Positions 1 through 8,898 of a stretch of DNA of 64,000 nt are shown here, in pieces. Below the pieces are notes generated by a model. It was not told the origin of the DNA. It searched no databases and worked only from the letters and a program-made list of their open reading frames with translations. Both the position numbers and the translations under genes were made by a program. Source of the stretch: Tepidanaerobacteraceae bacterium (lineage in GTDB: Bacteria > Bacillota > Thermosediminibacteria > Thermosediminibacterales > Tepidanaerobacteraceae); assembly GCA_024655905.1 (NCBI GenBank), contig JANLFP010000004.1, forward strand, positions 207,277 to 271,276, read 5' to 3'. Position 1 is the first letter of the stretch; each line of letters begins with the position of its first letter.

Positions 1-2
1 AC

Positions 3-1031
3 TTAAAAAACATATGAAGCCACCCTTTCATTCTTATTGAAATAAATATCGTTTAAACTATCGCCATCAATAACTTTTTCCAGGCTTCCAACACCGGCAC
101 TGAAACCCAGAATAATGTATCTTTTAAAAAAACGACCGTATATTAATTTCTTTATAGTAGGTCTTTTCTTTAAATCTTCAATATCATTTCCATGGATTGT
201 AGTTATTATTGAAACTCCAGCATTAATTGTATCTTCAATGGCTTTAACATCCTCCGGTCTTCCAATTTCATCCGTAGCTATTATTTCCGGAGACATTGAC
301 CTTAAAAGCATCATTATGCCTTGAGCCTTGGGACAACCCTCTAGAACATCCGTTCTAAGACCGATATCGTTTTGCGGGACTCCATTATGGCAACAGGCAA
401 TTTCACATCTTTCATCCACAAGACCGACTTTGAACCCTTTTATGTCAAGCTTTTCTATCCCTGAGCTCAACTGCCTTATCAAATCTCTCAACAAAGTGGT
501 CTTACCCGCGCCAGGCGGAGATAAAATGAGGGTATTATATATTCCGAATTTTCCATCGACAATGAAGGGCAACGCTTTGTCTGCCGCTCCAATTATTTCC
601 CGAGCTATTCTGATATTAAATGAAGTTATTGATTTTATGGTTTTTACTGTACCACCTTCGAGAATCACTTTCCCTGCGATTCCTACCCTGTGCCCTCCTG
701 GAAGAGTGATGTATCCGCTTTTCAACTCTTCTTCAACTGCATAAATTGATCCCTGACAAATTAATTGAAATGTTTTATCCATATCATCATTTGATACAAT
801 ATAAACATTTTCATATTTATCCGTTAATTTTCCGTCAACGGTTACCATAAAATCCTTTCCACCGAAGCAAAGCATAAGGGGTTTCAAACGCCTTAATCTT
901 ATCTCTTCAGGATAATCTGGGAAATTGTGTGCAATACTATTCAATAATTGTCTTAAAGGGAAATAAAGAAATGGATAAATTTCCAATTCGAGAAGTTCTC
1001 TTATTTTTTTATCTTTAGTATTTTTTCCCAT
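3..1031 (-). CDS. spoIIIAA: Stage III sporulation protein AA (SpoIIIAA ATPase)
   Basis: This is the secretion-type ATPase thought to power the SpoIIIA-SpoIIQ channel linking mother cell and forespore. The 343-residue product has Walker A SPPGAGKTTLL at about residues 171-181 and a downstream Walker B-like IIATDEIG, typical of the family in motif order and length. I chose the ATG at 1031 because GGGAGG precedes it at good spacing; the frame stays open 21 codons further upstream without a binding site. The stop lies at 3-5, so the gene is complete. The other spoIIIA genes (AB to AH) would be expected beyond position 1. The gene follows the CD1247-type gene but is separated from it by a terminator. 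Confidence 0.95.
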   Translation of the reverse strand: MGKNTKDKKIRELLELEIYPFLYFPLRQLLNSIAHNFPDYPEEIRLRRLKPLMLCFGGKDFMVTVDGKLTDKYENVYIVSNDDMDKTFQLICQGSIYAVEEELKSGYITLPGGHRVGIAGKVILEGGTVKTIKSITSFNIRIAREIIGAADKALPFIVDGKFGIYNTLILSPPGAGKTTLLRDLIRQLSSGIEKLDIKGFKVGLVDERCEIACCHNGVPQNDIGLRTDVLEGCPKAQGIMMLLRSMSPEIIATDEIGRPEDVKAIEDTINAGVSIITTIHGNDIEDLKKRPTIKKLIYGRFFKRYIILGFSAGVGSLEKVIDGDSLNDIYFNKNERVASYVF

Positions 1032-1095
1032 ATTCTTGTCCTCCCTTTTTATAAATTTATATTTAATAGTCTTCTTTATTATGACATGGTACAAA

Positions 1096-1130
1096 AAATA
1101 AAAAAGAGAGTTTTTGCAAACCCTCTTTTT
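1096..1130 (-). terminator. Rho-independent terminator after the CD1247-type gene
   Basis: On the minus strand AAAAAGAG pairs with CTCTTTTT, with an inner GTTT/AAAC pairing and a T run after it. It lies a few bases beyond the stop at 1135, so the CD1247-type gene ends here and spoIIIAA probably starts from its own promoter in 1032-1095. Confidence 0.75.
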
Positions 1131-1134
1131 AAAG

Positions 1135-1590
1135 TTAATCTAAATCCTTTTGTGCTCGATGTACATCAATAATAACTTTACAGTTTGGACATTCAGCCTT
1201 CCCATCTTTGCCCACTAGATTTTCATCGATATAAACCGTTTCTTTGCATTCGGGGCATTCCACCTCTAAGAAATCATCATCGTCAAAAACTAGGTCATCT
1301 TCATCATCTTCATCATAAAACTCTTCATCATCATCTTCATCATAATACTCTTCATCATCCTCGTCTTCATCACCATAATAATCCTCTTCCAACTCGCCTA
1401 AATCCTCATCGATGCTTTCAAGATACTCTTGATTTTCCATTACTTTGTCTTCAAGGTCATCAAGCGCTTCACCCATCTCCATCAAGACATTTATGATTTC
1501 CATCATCAGTTTCTTTTCTCTAGAATCAGAAAGTTCCATACCATCTGCAAGACCTTTCACATAGGAAATTTTTGACTTAAAATCACTCAT
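1135..1590 (-). CDS. CD1247-type acidic protein with C-terminal zinc ribbon
   Basis: The 151-residue protein has three parts: an N-terminal helical part of about 70 residues resembling the CD1247 N-terminal domain of Clostridia, an extremely acidic middle (about residues 70-108, mostly D, E and Y), and a C-terminal zinc ribbon with CPEC and CPNC pairs near residues 112 and 133. No function is established that I know of. The ribbon suggests a nucleic-acid or protein contact, and the acidic linker suggests a flexible tether. The start is the ATG at 1590 with GAGGAGG upstream. It follows efp by 20 bases, so the two are probably cotranscribed. Confidence 0.8.
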   Translation of the reverse strand: MSDFKSKISYVKGLADGMELSDSREKKLMMEIINVLMEMGEALDDLEDKVMENQEYLESIDEDLGELEEDYYGDEDEDDEEYYDEDDDEEFYDEDDEDDLVFDDDDFLEVECPECKETVYIDENLVGKDGKAECPNCKVIIDVHRAQKDLD

Positions 1591-1610
1591 TTTGCTTACC
1601 TCCTCTTGAA

Positions 1611-2168
1611 TTATACTCTGCTTAAATACTCACCTGTTCGGGTATCTACTCTTATGATATCGCCTTTATTGATAAAAAGGGGAACCTGCACTACCGCACC
1701 TGTTTCCAGGGTGGCGGGTTTTGAACCTCCAGTTGCAGTATCGCCCTTGAAGCCCGGTTCTGTTTCAACGATCTGAAGTTCTACAAAAGTAGGAAGTTCA
1801 ATTCCAATGGTCACGCCTTCGTAAAACATGACCATAACTTCCATATTTTCTTTTAAATATTTTATAGAATCCCCTAATTGCTCTTTATTTAAAGGTATCT
1901 GTTCAAAAGTTTGGGTATCCATAAAATAATAAGTGTCCCCGCTTTCATACAGATACTGCATGGTCTTTCGCTCTATTACTGCGCGGCTGAGTTTTTCACC
2001 GGCTCTAAAGTTTCTTTCAAAAACCTGCCCGGTTTTAACATTCTTTATCTTGGTTCTTACAAAAGCTGCCCCCTTACCGGGTTTTACATGCTGAAAATCC
2101 ACTACCATGAATACATCTCCATCAATTTCTACGGTTATACCTGTCCTTAAATCATTTGTAGAAATCAT
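1611..2168 (-). CDS. efp: Elongation factor P
   Basis: EF-P binds between the P and E sites and relieves ribosomes stalled on polyproline stretches. The 185-residue length and three-domain layout are standard. The tip loop reads [13 protein letters not shown], with a lysine at the position modified in other Firmicutes. The C-terminal GEYLSRV ending is characteristic. The ATG at 2168 has TAGGAGG 9 bases upstream. Upstream lies the pepQ remnant, in the aroQ-pepQ-efp order common in Firmicutes. Confidence 0.97.
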   Translation of the reverse strand: MISTNDLRTGITVEIDGDVFMVVDFQHVKPGKGAAFVRTKIKNVKTGQVFERNFRAGEKLSRAVIERKTMQYLYESGDTYYFMDTQTFEQIPLNKEQLGDSIKYLKENMEVMVMFYEGVTIGIELPTFVELQIVETEPGFKGDTATGGSKPATLETGAVVQVPLFINKGDIIRVDTRTGEYLSRV

Positions 2169-2204
2169 TCCAAAATACCTCCTAAAATGCTAATTGAAAT
2201 AATA

Positions 2205-2412
2205 ATTGTTAGCCTTATTGGGTTTAAATATCAACCATTTCGATTTATAACAACCATATCCTCTATCATTCATTAAAACCGCCGTGATTTTCTATGTATA
2301 TGACCTGTTTTTTAACAAACTTTCTAAGCTGCTCTATTTACATCTTTCCCTAAAAGCCTTGATTTTATATATTCTGATGCTTCTTTCTGAGCTCGAAGAA
2401 CGATATAAAAAT
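2205..2412 (-). pseudogene. pepQ: Decayed remnant of an Xaa-Pro peptidase (pepQ, M24 family)
   Basis: Minus-strand translation just after the aroQ stop reads IVLRAQKEASEYIK, then GKDVNRAA and a stop. This resembles the start of the M24 catalytic domain (the VLxAQxAAxExIKPG...GKEVDxAAR region). Further on, in shifted frames and past stops, come VIYIENHGG and IEDMVVINRNG, which match the C-terminal GIYIxxxGGVRIEDxVxVxxxG region. The central metal-binding part is missing, so it cannot be functional. A good ribosome binding site (AAGGAGG) survives within the end of aroQ. The location between aroQ and efp is where pepQ usually sits. The match rests on recalled family motifs, not an alignment. Confidence 0.72.
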
Positions 2413-2859
2413 TCAGATCCCCTCCTTATTATTTACAATACTATTTAAACCCAAAAGCGCAAGGACATATCCTTCAGGCCCCAAACCCGCAATGATGCCT
2501 CTCGCGCCCTGGCCTGTTAATGTTTTTTTTCTAAAATCTTCTCTTGCAAAAATATTGCTCAGATGGACTTCTATGGTAGGTATCTGAACCGCTTCTAGAG
2601 CATCCCTTATGGCCACGCTATAGTGAGTATATCCTCCGGGATTTATTATTATTCCGTCATATTTGCCGAAGCATTTTTGAATTTCATCTATTATTTCACC
2701 TTCACAATTAGACTGAAAAAAATCCACTGTAGAACCTATTTCAGCGGCTTTATTTTTTATTTTTTCATTTATTTGATCAAGGGAAGTTTCTCCGTAAATC
2801 TTTTTATCTCTAATGCCTAGGAGGTTCAAATTCGGACCGTTAATAACTTTTATCTTCAT
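2413..2859 (-). CDS. aroQ: 3-dehydroquinate dehydratase, type II
   Basis: Converts 3-dehydroquinate to 3-dehydroshikimate in the shikimate pathway. The 148 residues are the normal length of the dodecameric type II enzyme. The N-terminal INGPNLNLLG motif, the QSNCEGEIID segment, the NPGGYTHYSVAIRDA block and the EVHLSNIFAREDFR segment with the catalytic histidine are all present. The ATG at 2859 has GGAGG upstream. It follows aroK by about 110 bases, and its last codons carry the ribosome binding site for the relic pepQ. Confidence 0.97.
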   Translation of the reverse strand: MKIKVINGPNLNLLGIRDKKIYGETSLDQINEKIKNKAAEIGSTVDFFQSNCEGEIIDEIQKCFGKYDGIIINPGGYTHYSVAIRDALEAVQIPTIEVHLSNIFAREDFRKKTLTGQGARGIIAGLGPEGYVLALLGLNSIVNNKEGI

Positions 2860-2970
2860 GTTCTACCTCCATAAAAAACTCTCAAATAATATTACCATAT
2901 TTTCCACTTTTTGAACAGGGATAAAATATTTTTCTCCGGCATAAAATTCATTTAAATAAATTAATAATAA

Positions 2971-3483
2971 TTAACAGTTTTTATAATAATCAACAATTTG
3001 AAATGCCACTGTCTCAATCGATTTGCCGGAAACATCTATGCAAAAATCACAATATTCTTTATAAAGCTTGTGCCTTTTAAAATAAATATTCATTATATCT
3101 TCAATGCTTTTATTATACGAAAGAGGCCTGTTTATGTCAGACTTTATCCTTTCATAAATCAATTCCAATGGAGCATTTAACCATACTATCTTCCCAATGT
3201 TGCTTAAAACCTTGACATTTATAGGATTTAAAACAATTCCCCCGCCAGTAGCCACCACTGTATTTTTTATATTTGCCAGACCATTCACAACCCGGCTTTC
3301 TTTTTCCCTGAAAAAGACTTCTCCATACTTTTTAAAAATATCCGGAGCATTCATTCCCAAGGATTTTTCTATAAGTAAATCAGTATCTATAAATTCCATA
3401 TTCAAGATTTGAGCAACCTTCTTACCGATGGATGTTTTCCCGACGCCCATAAAACCAATTAATACAATGTTAGACTTTTTCAC
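2971..3483 (-). CDS. aroK: Shikimate kinase
   Basis: Phosphorylates shikimate at the 3-hydroxyl using ATP. The 170-residue product opens with IVLIGFMGVGKTSIGKK, which contains the P-loop, followed by the DTD motif (FIDTDLLIE), the FFREKE segment and the ATGGGIV substrate-binding glycines. GTG at 3483 is the likely start, with GAGGAGG 7 bases upstream. It pairs with aroQ downstream and begins about 97 bases after pilO, so it may be read from the pilus operon or from its own promoter. Confidence 0.95.
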   Translation of the reverse strand: MKKSNIVLIGFMGVGKTSIGKKVAQILNMEFIDTDLLIEKSLGMNAPDIFKKYGEVFFREKESRVVNGLANIKNTVVATGGGIVLNPINVKVLSNIGKIVWLNAPLELIYERIKSDINRPLSYNKSIEDIMNIYFKRHKLYKEYCDFCIDVSGKSIETVAFQIVDYYKNC

Positions 3484-3580
3484 ACTAGTTCCTCCTCGGA
3501 GATTTTATATTATTATCCAATCGTCATTCGTTTAACTTAAATCATTTGATGAAATCTATTCATTATCTGGATTTTTGATT

Positions 3581-4288
3581 TTATGGCGATTTGGGTGGAT
3601 TTATAATTGGTTGCTGATTCAATAAATTTTGTGAGTTGGATTCAGACGAAGATTTTTGATCAAATTTTACAGCATAAGCGCTTATATAAAGTTGCATGTC
3701 AAGCGTATCTCCAGGTTTTTTGTTCAAAGTAATAATTTTCATAATGAATAGCCTCTCGAATTTTTCCAGATCATTTAAAAATGAAATTATATTGTCATAT
3801 GAACCTTCTATATTCAACTTTATTGGTATCTCTGTATAATCATTTTTATTTGTATCATTTTGTGTTTCCTGTGGTTTTGACTGATCTTTTCCTAATTGTG
3901 ATGCAACATGATTATTTTCGTGAAATTCCTCATTCCTATTATTCTCCTGTGAATTTATTTCAAAAATAATCCCCTTTAATTTCACGCCTGCGCTTTTTGA
4001 AATGCTTTCAAGCTGAGTAATGATTTCGGGTTCTTTTTTGTCGGATGGAATTATAATTTCCAGGTGTTCTATTTGTTTTTTAATTTCATCAATTTCTTTA
4101 ATTATAGAATACATATTGTCTTTATCTTTTTGTAGGCTCATAAGCTGCTGTTGATTTACACTTATTTCTTTTTTAAGAAAACGGTATTGTTCGAAGACAT
4201 TTGAAAGAAAAAAAATATAATAGACATAAACAGCCACCCAAATCATAGCAATCACTAAAAGGCTGCTCTCCCTTTTACTCAGTTTCAT
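3581..4288 (-). CDS. pilO: Type IV pilus assembly protein PilO-like
   Basis: Inner-membrane component of the PilM-PilN-PilO alignment complex. About 235 residues: a short cytoplasmic start, one membrane segment (about residues 10-30), a coiled coil, then a periplasmic-type ferredoxin-like fold of the PilO/GspM kind. A low-complexity N/E/Q/D-rich stretch (about residues 112-145) separates the two halves. I prefer the ATG at 4288, which overlaps the end of pilN by 14 bases and is preceded by GGAAG; the open frame extends 15 codons further. The identification relies on architecture and on position after pilM and pilN. Confidence 0.85.
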   Translation of the reverse strand: MKLSKRESSLLVIAMIWVAVYVYYIFFLSNVFEQYRFLKKEISVNQQQLMSLQKDKDNMYSIIKEIDEIKKQIEHLEIIIPSDKKEPEIITQLESISKSAGVKLKGIIFEINSQENNRNEEFHENNHVASQLGKDQSKPQETQNDTNKNDYTEIPIKLNIEGSYDNIISFLNDLEKFERLFIMKIITLNKKPGDTLDMQLYISAYAVKFDQKSSSESNSQNLLNQQPIINPPKSP

Positions 4289-4832
4289 ACTTTTCACTTC
4301 CATTTTCGATAACGCATATGATTTCAAAACCATATAATCCGTTTTCCTGCTGGGTTATACTTACGGGTTTAACTTCAGATATAATATCCATTTTCAGCAA
4401 ATTAACCATGAATTGAGCTACAAGATTGTAATTTTGGGCTTCGCCAGATATTTTCAAGTTTTCACCATCTGTAAAGTAAACTGATATCAATGTCATTCCG
4501 TCTGGTAGGTTTTGGAATGTTTCGTTTATAATTTTTGACCATTCATTGCTTTTTGACTTTAAAGCCTCTATAATCTTTTGCCGTCTGAATAAATCCCTTT
4601 CCAGTTGCTGCCTTATAATTCTGTATTCCGATATATCTTTCATTTTCATCAATTTGTCTTTTATATTTACATTCTCATTTGACAATGTATTTATTATAAA
4701 ATGAGGCACATATATAATAGCAATAATAAAAATTGCCATTATTATCATTCCCGTGATTTTCAATATTTTTAGCCTATTTTGTTGCCTCATTTTTCTATAC
4801 TTTTCGGGCAAAAGATTTATTTCCTTTTTCAA
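4275..4832 (-). CDS. pilN: Type IV pilus assembly protein PilN-like
   Basis: Inner-membrane partner of PilM and PilO. The N-terminus begins KKEINLLPEKYR, the conserved INLLP motif by which PilN docks on PilM, followed by one membrane helix, a coiled coil and a fimbrial-assembly (PilN) domain. The start is a TTG at 4832, placed by GGGAGGAG directly upstream and by spacing of two bases from the pilM stop, which implies translational coupling. About 185 residues. Confidence 0.88.
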   Translation of the reverse strand: MKKEINLLPEKYRKMRQQNRLKILKITGMIIMAIFIIAIIYVPHFIINTLSNENVNIKDKLMKMKDISEYRIIRQQLERDLFRRQKIIEALKSKSNEWSKIINETFQNLPDGMTLISVYFTDGENLKISGEAQNYNLVAQFMVNLLKMDIISEVKPVSITQQENGLYGFEIICVIENGSEKYETE

Positions 4833-4834
4833 TT

Positions 4835-5875
4835 TTATCTCTCCTCCCGAAAAGCAAGGCCAAAAACGTTGCAAAATAGATTAATCATATCTATCGGCAT
4901 ATCATTTTTCATTTTCATAGGAAAAATTCCTTTAAAGGGCATGTTATGAATATTTAACTGCTGGGCAATATATTTCCCGATATTTTTTAATTTGCTGCCT
5001 CCTCCGATAAACAAAATATTATTCATCGGCTTTTGAGTCAATGTTTGATAATAAAACTCCATAGATTGATAGATGTCTTTTAAAAGTAGTTCAATTGTTT
5101 TCATTTCGTCCCACTTCATATTATCTTCAGGATTCTCATCACCTATAATAACTTTTTCGCACTTTTTTGTATATTTTCGCACGTTTTCCTGCGTATTTTT
5201 AAGTGTACGCAAGATATCATCGCTTCCTATTTGAATAATTCTAGAAATAATCGGTTCTCCATGTTCTACTATGGTAATAATTGTGTTTGATGATCCTAAA
5301 TCTATTAGAATATAATTTTTTTCTCCTAAATTATTCATAAATCTATTAATGAAACGACAAGCACTGTTGCTGTGAAAATCCACCGAAAGGGGTTTTATAT
5401 TTAGTTCTTCAATAAGTTCTATATAATTTTCTATAATTTTAGAAGGAACAGCTACTATGAGAACTTTTAATAACACAATTTTGTTCTCTCCGTTTTCTTT
5501 TGCGAGAATTCTGTAATCTATTATATAATTCTCCATGCTGCCTGGGATATATTGTTCAGCCTCATATTCTACCACTTTTTGAAGTTCTTTTTGATTTAAT
5601 TTTGGTAAATTTACGGTTCTGACAATCATCTCGGGACAAGCAAGACTGATAGTTGCAAAGCTTGCTTTTATCGAATTTTTTTTTAAAACTTCATTGAGAC
5701 TATTTAAGAGCTTGTCTTTATTTAAAATTCTACCGTTTATTATGCAATCTGCTGGTATTTTTTCCATGCCCCATGCATGTATTATGGGTCTGCTTTTATT
5801 TCTGGTATATATTATCCATTTTAAATTATGGCTTCCTATATCTAAACCCAATACTTTATTTTGCCAACCAAACAT
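4835..5875 (-). CDS. pilM: Type IV pilus assembly protein PilM (actin-like ATPase)
   Basis: Cytoplasmic actin-fold protein that couples the PilN/PilO complex to the pilus motors. It has the phosphate-1 motif GLDIGSHNLKW at the start, a second nucleotide-binding segment LIDLGSSNTIITIVEHG near the middle, and an adenosine motif ILFIGGGSKL. I chose the ATG at 5875 (protein begins MFGWQNK) because AAAGAGG sits about 6 bases upstream; an in-frame ATG at 5893 has no such site. About 346 residues, normal for PilM. Confidence 0.94.
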   Translation of the reverse strand: MFGWQNKVLGLDIGSHNLKWIIYTRNKSRPIIHAWGMEKIPADCIINGRILNKDKLLNSLNEVLKKNSIKASFATISLACPEMIVRTVNLPKLNQKELQKVVEYEAEQYIPGSMENYIIDYRILAKENGENKIVLLKVLIVAVPSKIIENYIELIEELNIKPLSVDFHSNSACRFINRFMNNLGEKNYILIDLGSSNTIITIVEHGEPIISRIIQIGSDDILRTLKNTQENVRKYTKKCEKVIIGDENPEDNMKWDEMKTIELLLKDIYQSMEFYYQTLTQKPMNNILFIGGGSKLKNIGKYIAQQLNIHNMPFKGIFPMKMKNDMPIDMINLFCNVFGLAFREER

Positions 5876-5889
5876 TTTGTACCTCTTTA

Positions 5890-6159
5890 TCATCTATTAT
5901 GTCTTGGATTTTTTGTTATCTGTTTGACAGATTCCATTATTGCGGTAATGACATCCACCCTGAATTGGGTATACATTTCTTCCAATTTTGTGTAAAGTTC
6001 GCCTTTCTCCGAATTTACATAATGTGGCTTCAATTTGTTTAAAGTCAATGCTGCTATGTCTTTCTGGCATTCTTCACATTTACATATGCCATCTACATCC
6101 CTTAACACAATCGGTAAATAATAATATACTACATCTTCCATATAATTTTTTAGTTTCAT
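5890..6159 (-). CDS. Late competence development protein ComFB family
   Basis: The 89-residue protein resembles the ComFB family: a short protein with the N-terminal MEDVVYYYLPIVL helix and a CKCEECQKDIAALTLNKLKPHYV zinc-binding block with Cys-X-Cys-X2-Cys spacing. ComFB-type domains occur in competence loci and in pilus or cyclic-dinucleotide contexts in other bacteria. The biochemical role here is not known to me. It sits inside the pilus operon between the minor pilins and pilM, which suggests a role tied to pilus function or DNA uptake. Confidence 0.85.
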   Translation of the reverse strand: MKLKNYMEDVVYYYLPIVLRDVDGICKCEECQKDIAALTLNKLKPHYVNSEKGELYTKLEEMYTQFRVDVITAIMESVKQITKNPRHNR

Positions 6160-6173
6160 TGTGTCACACCCTC

Positions 6174-6683
6174 CTATTTTTTTTGACGCCAGTACATTAT
6201 CTGAACTTTATTCTCTTTTCCTTGAGCCTCGTAATCTTCCACCTTGATTTGCGCTTCTATTTCCCTATTCATTCCCTCCACTGATGCATTTGATTTTAAA
6301 ATCACGCTATAAATTCTTTTATAAACCATTGTGCGTTCCTCATCTGCATAAATTGTATCTTCGAGCTGCACATTTTCCACTGAAACCGTATAATCAGCTC
6401 TAATTCCAGATTTCAAAAGATCTCTGTCATCATCTTCCATCTTCCATGTTTTAGAAACAATTCCGGGATATATATTTTCAAGTTCTGCTAATTTGTATAT
6501 AGCTTTTTCCATCCCTGCTTCTGCAAGATAATTTGCCATTAAACTTTCTCTGTATGCCTTTTCAATACGATATTCATTCAAAGTCACTGTCATCAAGGAA
6601 GTTCCCAGAATTATAAGAACGATAGTATATACAATCACCGTTACCAGGACGAAGCCGCTGTCATTAAGTTTAGTTAACAACAT
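6174..6683 (-). CDS. PilX-like minor pilin or pseudopilin
   Basis: 169 residues. The N-terminus carries a hydrophobic helix starting GFVLVTVIVYTIVLIILG and then SLMANYLAEAGMEKAIYKLAE, the pattern of the PilX N-terminal family, in which the usual glutamate five residues after the cleavage glycine is missing. The ATG at 6683 overlaps the end of the preceding PilW-like gene by 14 bases. It is the last of four minor-pilin genes in a row. The role in pilus initiation is inferred from family and position. Confidence 0.8.
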   Translation of the reverse strand: MLLTKLNDSGFVLVTVIVYTIVLIILGTSLMTVTLNEYRIEKAYRESLMANYLAEAGMEKAIYKLAELENIYPGIVSKTWKMEDDDRDLLKSGIRADYTVSVENVQLEDTIYADEERTMVYKRIYSVILKSNASVEGMNREIEAQIKVEDYEAQGKENKVQIMYWRQKK

Positions 6684-7149
6684 TCACTTTTTTCCCCCTG
6701 GCATTTATTCGAAAAAAATAATTTCTGCTTGCCACTCCCTCTTTAGTCTCTGTTGTCACAGATATTAATATCAAATTGTTGTAATATTGAAAACGTAGGT
6801 CTTCTATATACATGGCTACTGTGCTGCTACTATCTTGCAACTTTATTTCTTTGGAGAATGGATCAAAAATATAAGATTTTTCGCTTAAATTTATATCAGA
6901 ATAATGTAATTTTATTTTCCTTCCGCTGGAGTAAATGTCTATCGTATCAGCAATTCGAATTTCGTTATATAATGTATTCATGGCGATTCTTAAGTTTTGT
7001 TGGACTTCAATTTGGTTTTCTCCTTTAATCCAGGCCTTTACTCCCGAGATATACACGAAGCCGGCAGTAGTAATAATCAGGCTTGCAAATGCCAAAGCTA
7101 TCAACATTTCCACCAGAGAAAATCCTTTTTTGTAATTTGGAAACGCCAC
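6670..7149 (-). CDS. PilW-like minor prepilin
   Basis: A type IV prepilin leader ends in KKG, followed by FSLVEMLIALAFASLIIT, the classical cleavage motif with glutamate at +5. The rest is a small globular domain of about 120 residues. No ATG is available. Candidate starts are TTG at 7167 and GTG at 7158 and 7149; I prefer 7149 because AGGCGG lies about 8 bases upstream and it gives a short leader, MAFPNYKKG. Processing would be done by PilD, encoded upstream in the operon. Confidence 0.83.
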   Translation of the reverse strand: MAFPNYKKGFSLVEMLIALAFASLIITTAGFVYISGVKAWIKGENQIEVQQNLRIAMNTLYNEIRIADTIDIYSSGRKIKLHYSDINLSEKSYIFDPFSKEIKLQDSSSTVAMYIEDLRFQYYNNLILISVTTETKEGVASRNYFFRINARGKKVNVVN

Positions 7150-7173
7150 GGAATACACCGCCTGCAATTTAAT

Positions 7174-7617
7174 TTACGGAGTTGTATCTGGAGATGTATC
7201 TATGCACTGTATAAACACATTAGTAGAGTATGAAGCCAACATAACACCATGGATTATCGCATCCATCCCTTTTCTGGGAGCCACATAAACTTTTACTTTG
7301 CTTAAGCTGTTTTTATTGACAGTTTCAAAAGGAATTACAATTACAGCTATCTCAACTCCGAACCTTTCTTTATAATTATAGAGCTCTTGTTCGATATTTG
7401 ATTGATTTATGTCTCCAGCTTTGATTCTGTCCATAATATCTCTGGCTACCGTGATGGCCATAATATCTCGGCTTGTATTAAGCCTAATCTCCAATGAAGA
7501 TGAAAAAAGCCCCATCACCGGGATAATTACCACTCCCATTACGGCAAGGGCTACCATGATTTCTATAAGAGTAAATCCACCTTTAAACACTTTTTTCCCT
7601 TTACACAAACAATTCAT
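7174..7617 (-). CDS. PilV-like minor prepilin
   Basis: Prepilin cleavage motif KGG followed by FTLIEIMVALAVMGVVIIPV, then a globular domain containing two basic turns; about 147 residues. The ATG at 7617 lies one base after the stop of the upstream gene, implying coupling. A GTG at 7590, preceded by AAAGGG, would give a shorter leader (MFKGG) and is a real alternative. Minor pilin of the same operon. The subtype (PilV/PulI) is inferred from order. Confidence 0.82.
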   Translation of the reverse strand: MNCLCKGKKVFKGGFTLIEIMVALAVMGVVIIPVMGLFSSSLEIRLNTSRDIMAITVARDIMDRIKAGDINQSNIEQELYNYKERFGVEIAVIVIPFETVNKNSLSKVKVYVAPRKGMDAIIHGVMLASYSTNVFIQCIDTSPDTTP

Positions 7618-7618
7618 A

Positions 7619-8065
7619 TTAATAATAAACTTTAATCCTCCCAGTTGCTGGCAGAATGGTTATGGTACAAGCCCTAGCCGATTTGTCTTTTATGTTTATA
7701 GTACCACCTATGGATGGAGCTCCTAAAGATGTAAAATGAAAACTATTTTCTGGAAAATTGGTAATAACATCAATTCTTTTGTCAAGATTAACCCACTTCA
7801 ATGTTTTTGGAAGAGGATTATCATCAATCCTTATTCTGTAATATTTATTCTTGTTGTCGAAAACCATATAACAGTTTATTCTTTTACCGATAGCGATTTG
7901 TTGAGCATACCTTATATCTGAGACAAGTTCCATTATAGTAACATTCATCCGAGCCTTTGATAGGATAGTGCTAAAATTCTGAGCAGCCACAGCGAATAAT
8001 ATCGATAAAATTATTAGAACAGCTAGCAATTCAATAGAAATAAAACCCTTGCACTTTTTGTCCAA
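7619..8065 (-). CDS. GspH/FimT-like minor prepilin
   Basis: 148 residues with the prepilin motif KCKG then FISIELLAVLIILSILFAVA; the glutamate at +5 is kept. The layout (helix, then SDIRYAQQIAIGKR, then beta strands ending PATGRIKVYY) resembles the GspH/FimT group. The start is TTG at 8065 with AAGGAG about 9 bases upstream. First of the four minor pilins after the prepilin peptidase gene. Confidence 0.83.
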   Translation of the reverse strand: MDKKCKGFISIELLAVLIILSILFAVAAQNFSTILSKARMNVTIMELVSDIRYAQQIAIGKRINCYMVFDNKNKYYRIRIDDNPLPKTLKWVNLDKRIDVITNFPENSFHFTSLGAPSIGGTINIKDKSARACTITILPATGRIKVYY

Positions 8066-8081
8066 CTATAATTCTCCTTAA

Positions 8082-8825
8082 TTATTTAGAATAATACAGA
8101 AATACATAATGACCGCAAAATACCGCCACCAATGCTCCTATTCCAAGAAATGGAGCGAATGCTAACGAATCTTTCATGCTTTTTTTTCGAGTAATCAACA
8201 ATACAAATGCAAACATACCTCCCAAAATAAATGAAGAAAATAAAGTCAATATCGTATTCTGCCATCCTAAAAAAAAGCCTATTTCCGCCATTAACTTCAC
8301 ATCTCCCCCTCCCATTCCTCCTTTTGAAAGAATAACGATTAACAATAAAATACCACTACCAATCAATGCTCCGTAAAAATAATTCCAGAAATTTTGCCTA
8401 TCCAAGAATGAAAAGATTATTCCAACCAGCAAACCTGCGACGACCATCTCATCCGGAATATTTTGCTTTTCTATATCTATAAAACAAATGACAATCAAAA
8501 TTGAAAAAAGCAATATATATTTCAAAAATAAAAATCCAATACCAAACCTGCAATATAGCAATGAATATAATACCCCCGTCACCAATTCTACTACGAGATA
8601 CATCGCAGAAATTCTCTTTTTGCAGTATGCACATCTACCTCCAAGCAAAATGAAGCTTAAAACCGGCAACATATGAATTGGTTTCAATCTCCTGCCGCAA
8701 GCAGGGCAAGATGATGGCGGAAAAATTATTGACTGCTTTCTGGGTATTCTGTAGATGCATACATTCAGAAAGCTGCCTATTATTAGGCCGGCAAAGAAAA
8801 AAATTATATAAGTCAAAAAAATCAT
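8082..8825 (-). CDS. pilD: Prepilin peptidase PilD
   Basis: Membrane aspartyl protease that cleaves and N-methylates type IV prepilins. 247 residues with about seven membrane spans. The N-terminal methylase part has two CxxC pairs (CPAC and CAYC) that form the zinc site. The aspartates expected for catalysis are in CFIDIEKQNIPDE and GGMGGGDVKLMAEIG. Substrates are the five prepilins encoded on both sides of it. Confidence 0.95.
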   Translation of the reverse strand: MIFLTYIIFFFAGLIIGSFLNVCIYRIPRKQSIIFPPSSCPACGRRLKPIHMLPVLSFILLGGRCAYCKKRISAMYLVVELVTGVLYSLLYCRFGIGFLFLKYILLFSILIVICFIDIEKQNIPDEMVVAGLLVGIIFSFLDRQNFWNYFYGALIGSGILLLIVILSKGGMGGGDVKLMAEIGFFLGWQNTILTLFSSFILGGMFAFVLLITRKKSMKDSLAFAPFLGIGALVAVFCGHYVFLYYSK

Positions 8826-8898
8826 TCACTTCCATAAAAAATGAGTTTATAGCAAATAACTATCCCAAAAACATGAGGTAAAATTTTCGTTATCTGTT

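Noticed and set aside
1135..1496. Histidine-rich plus-strand open frame opposite the CD1247-type gene
   Set aside because: It is the complement of the D/E-rich repeat of the real gene and has no binding site.
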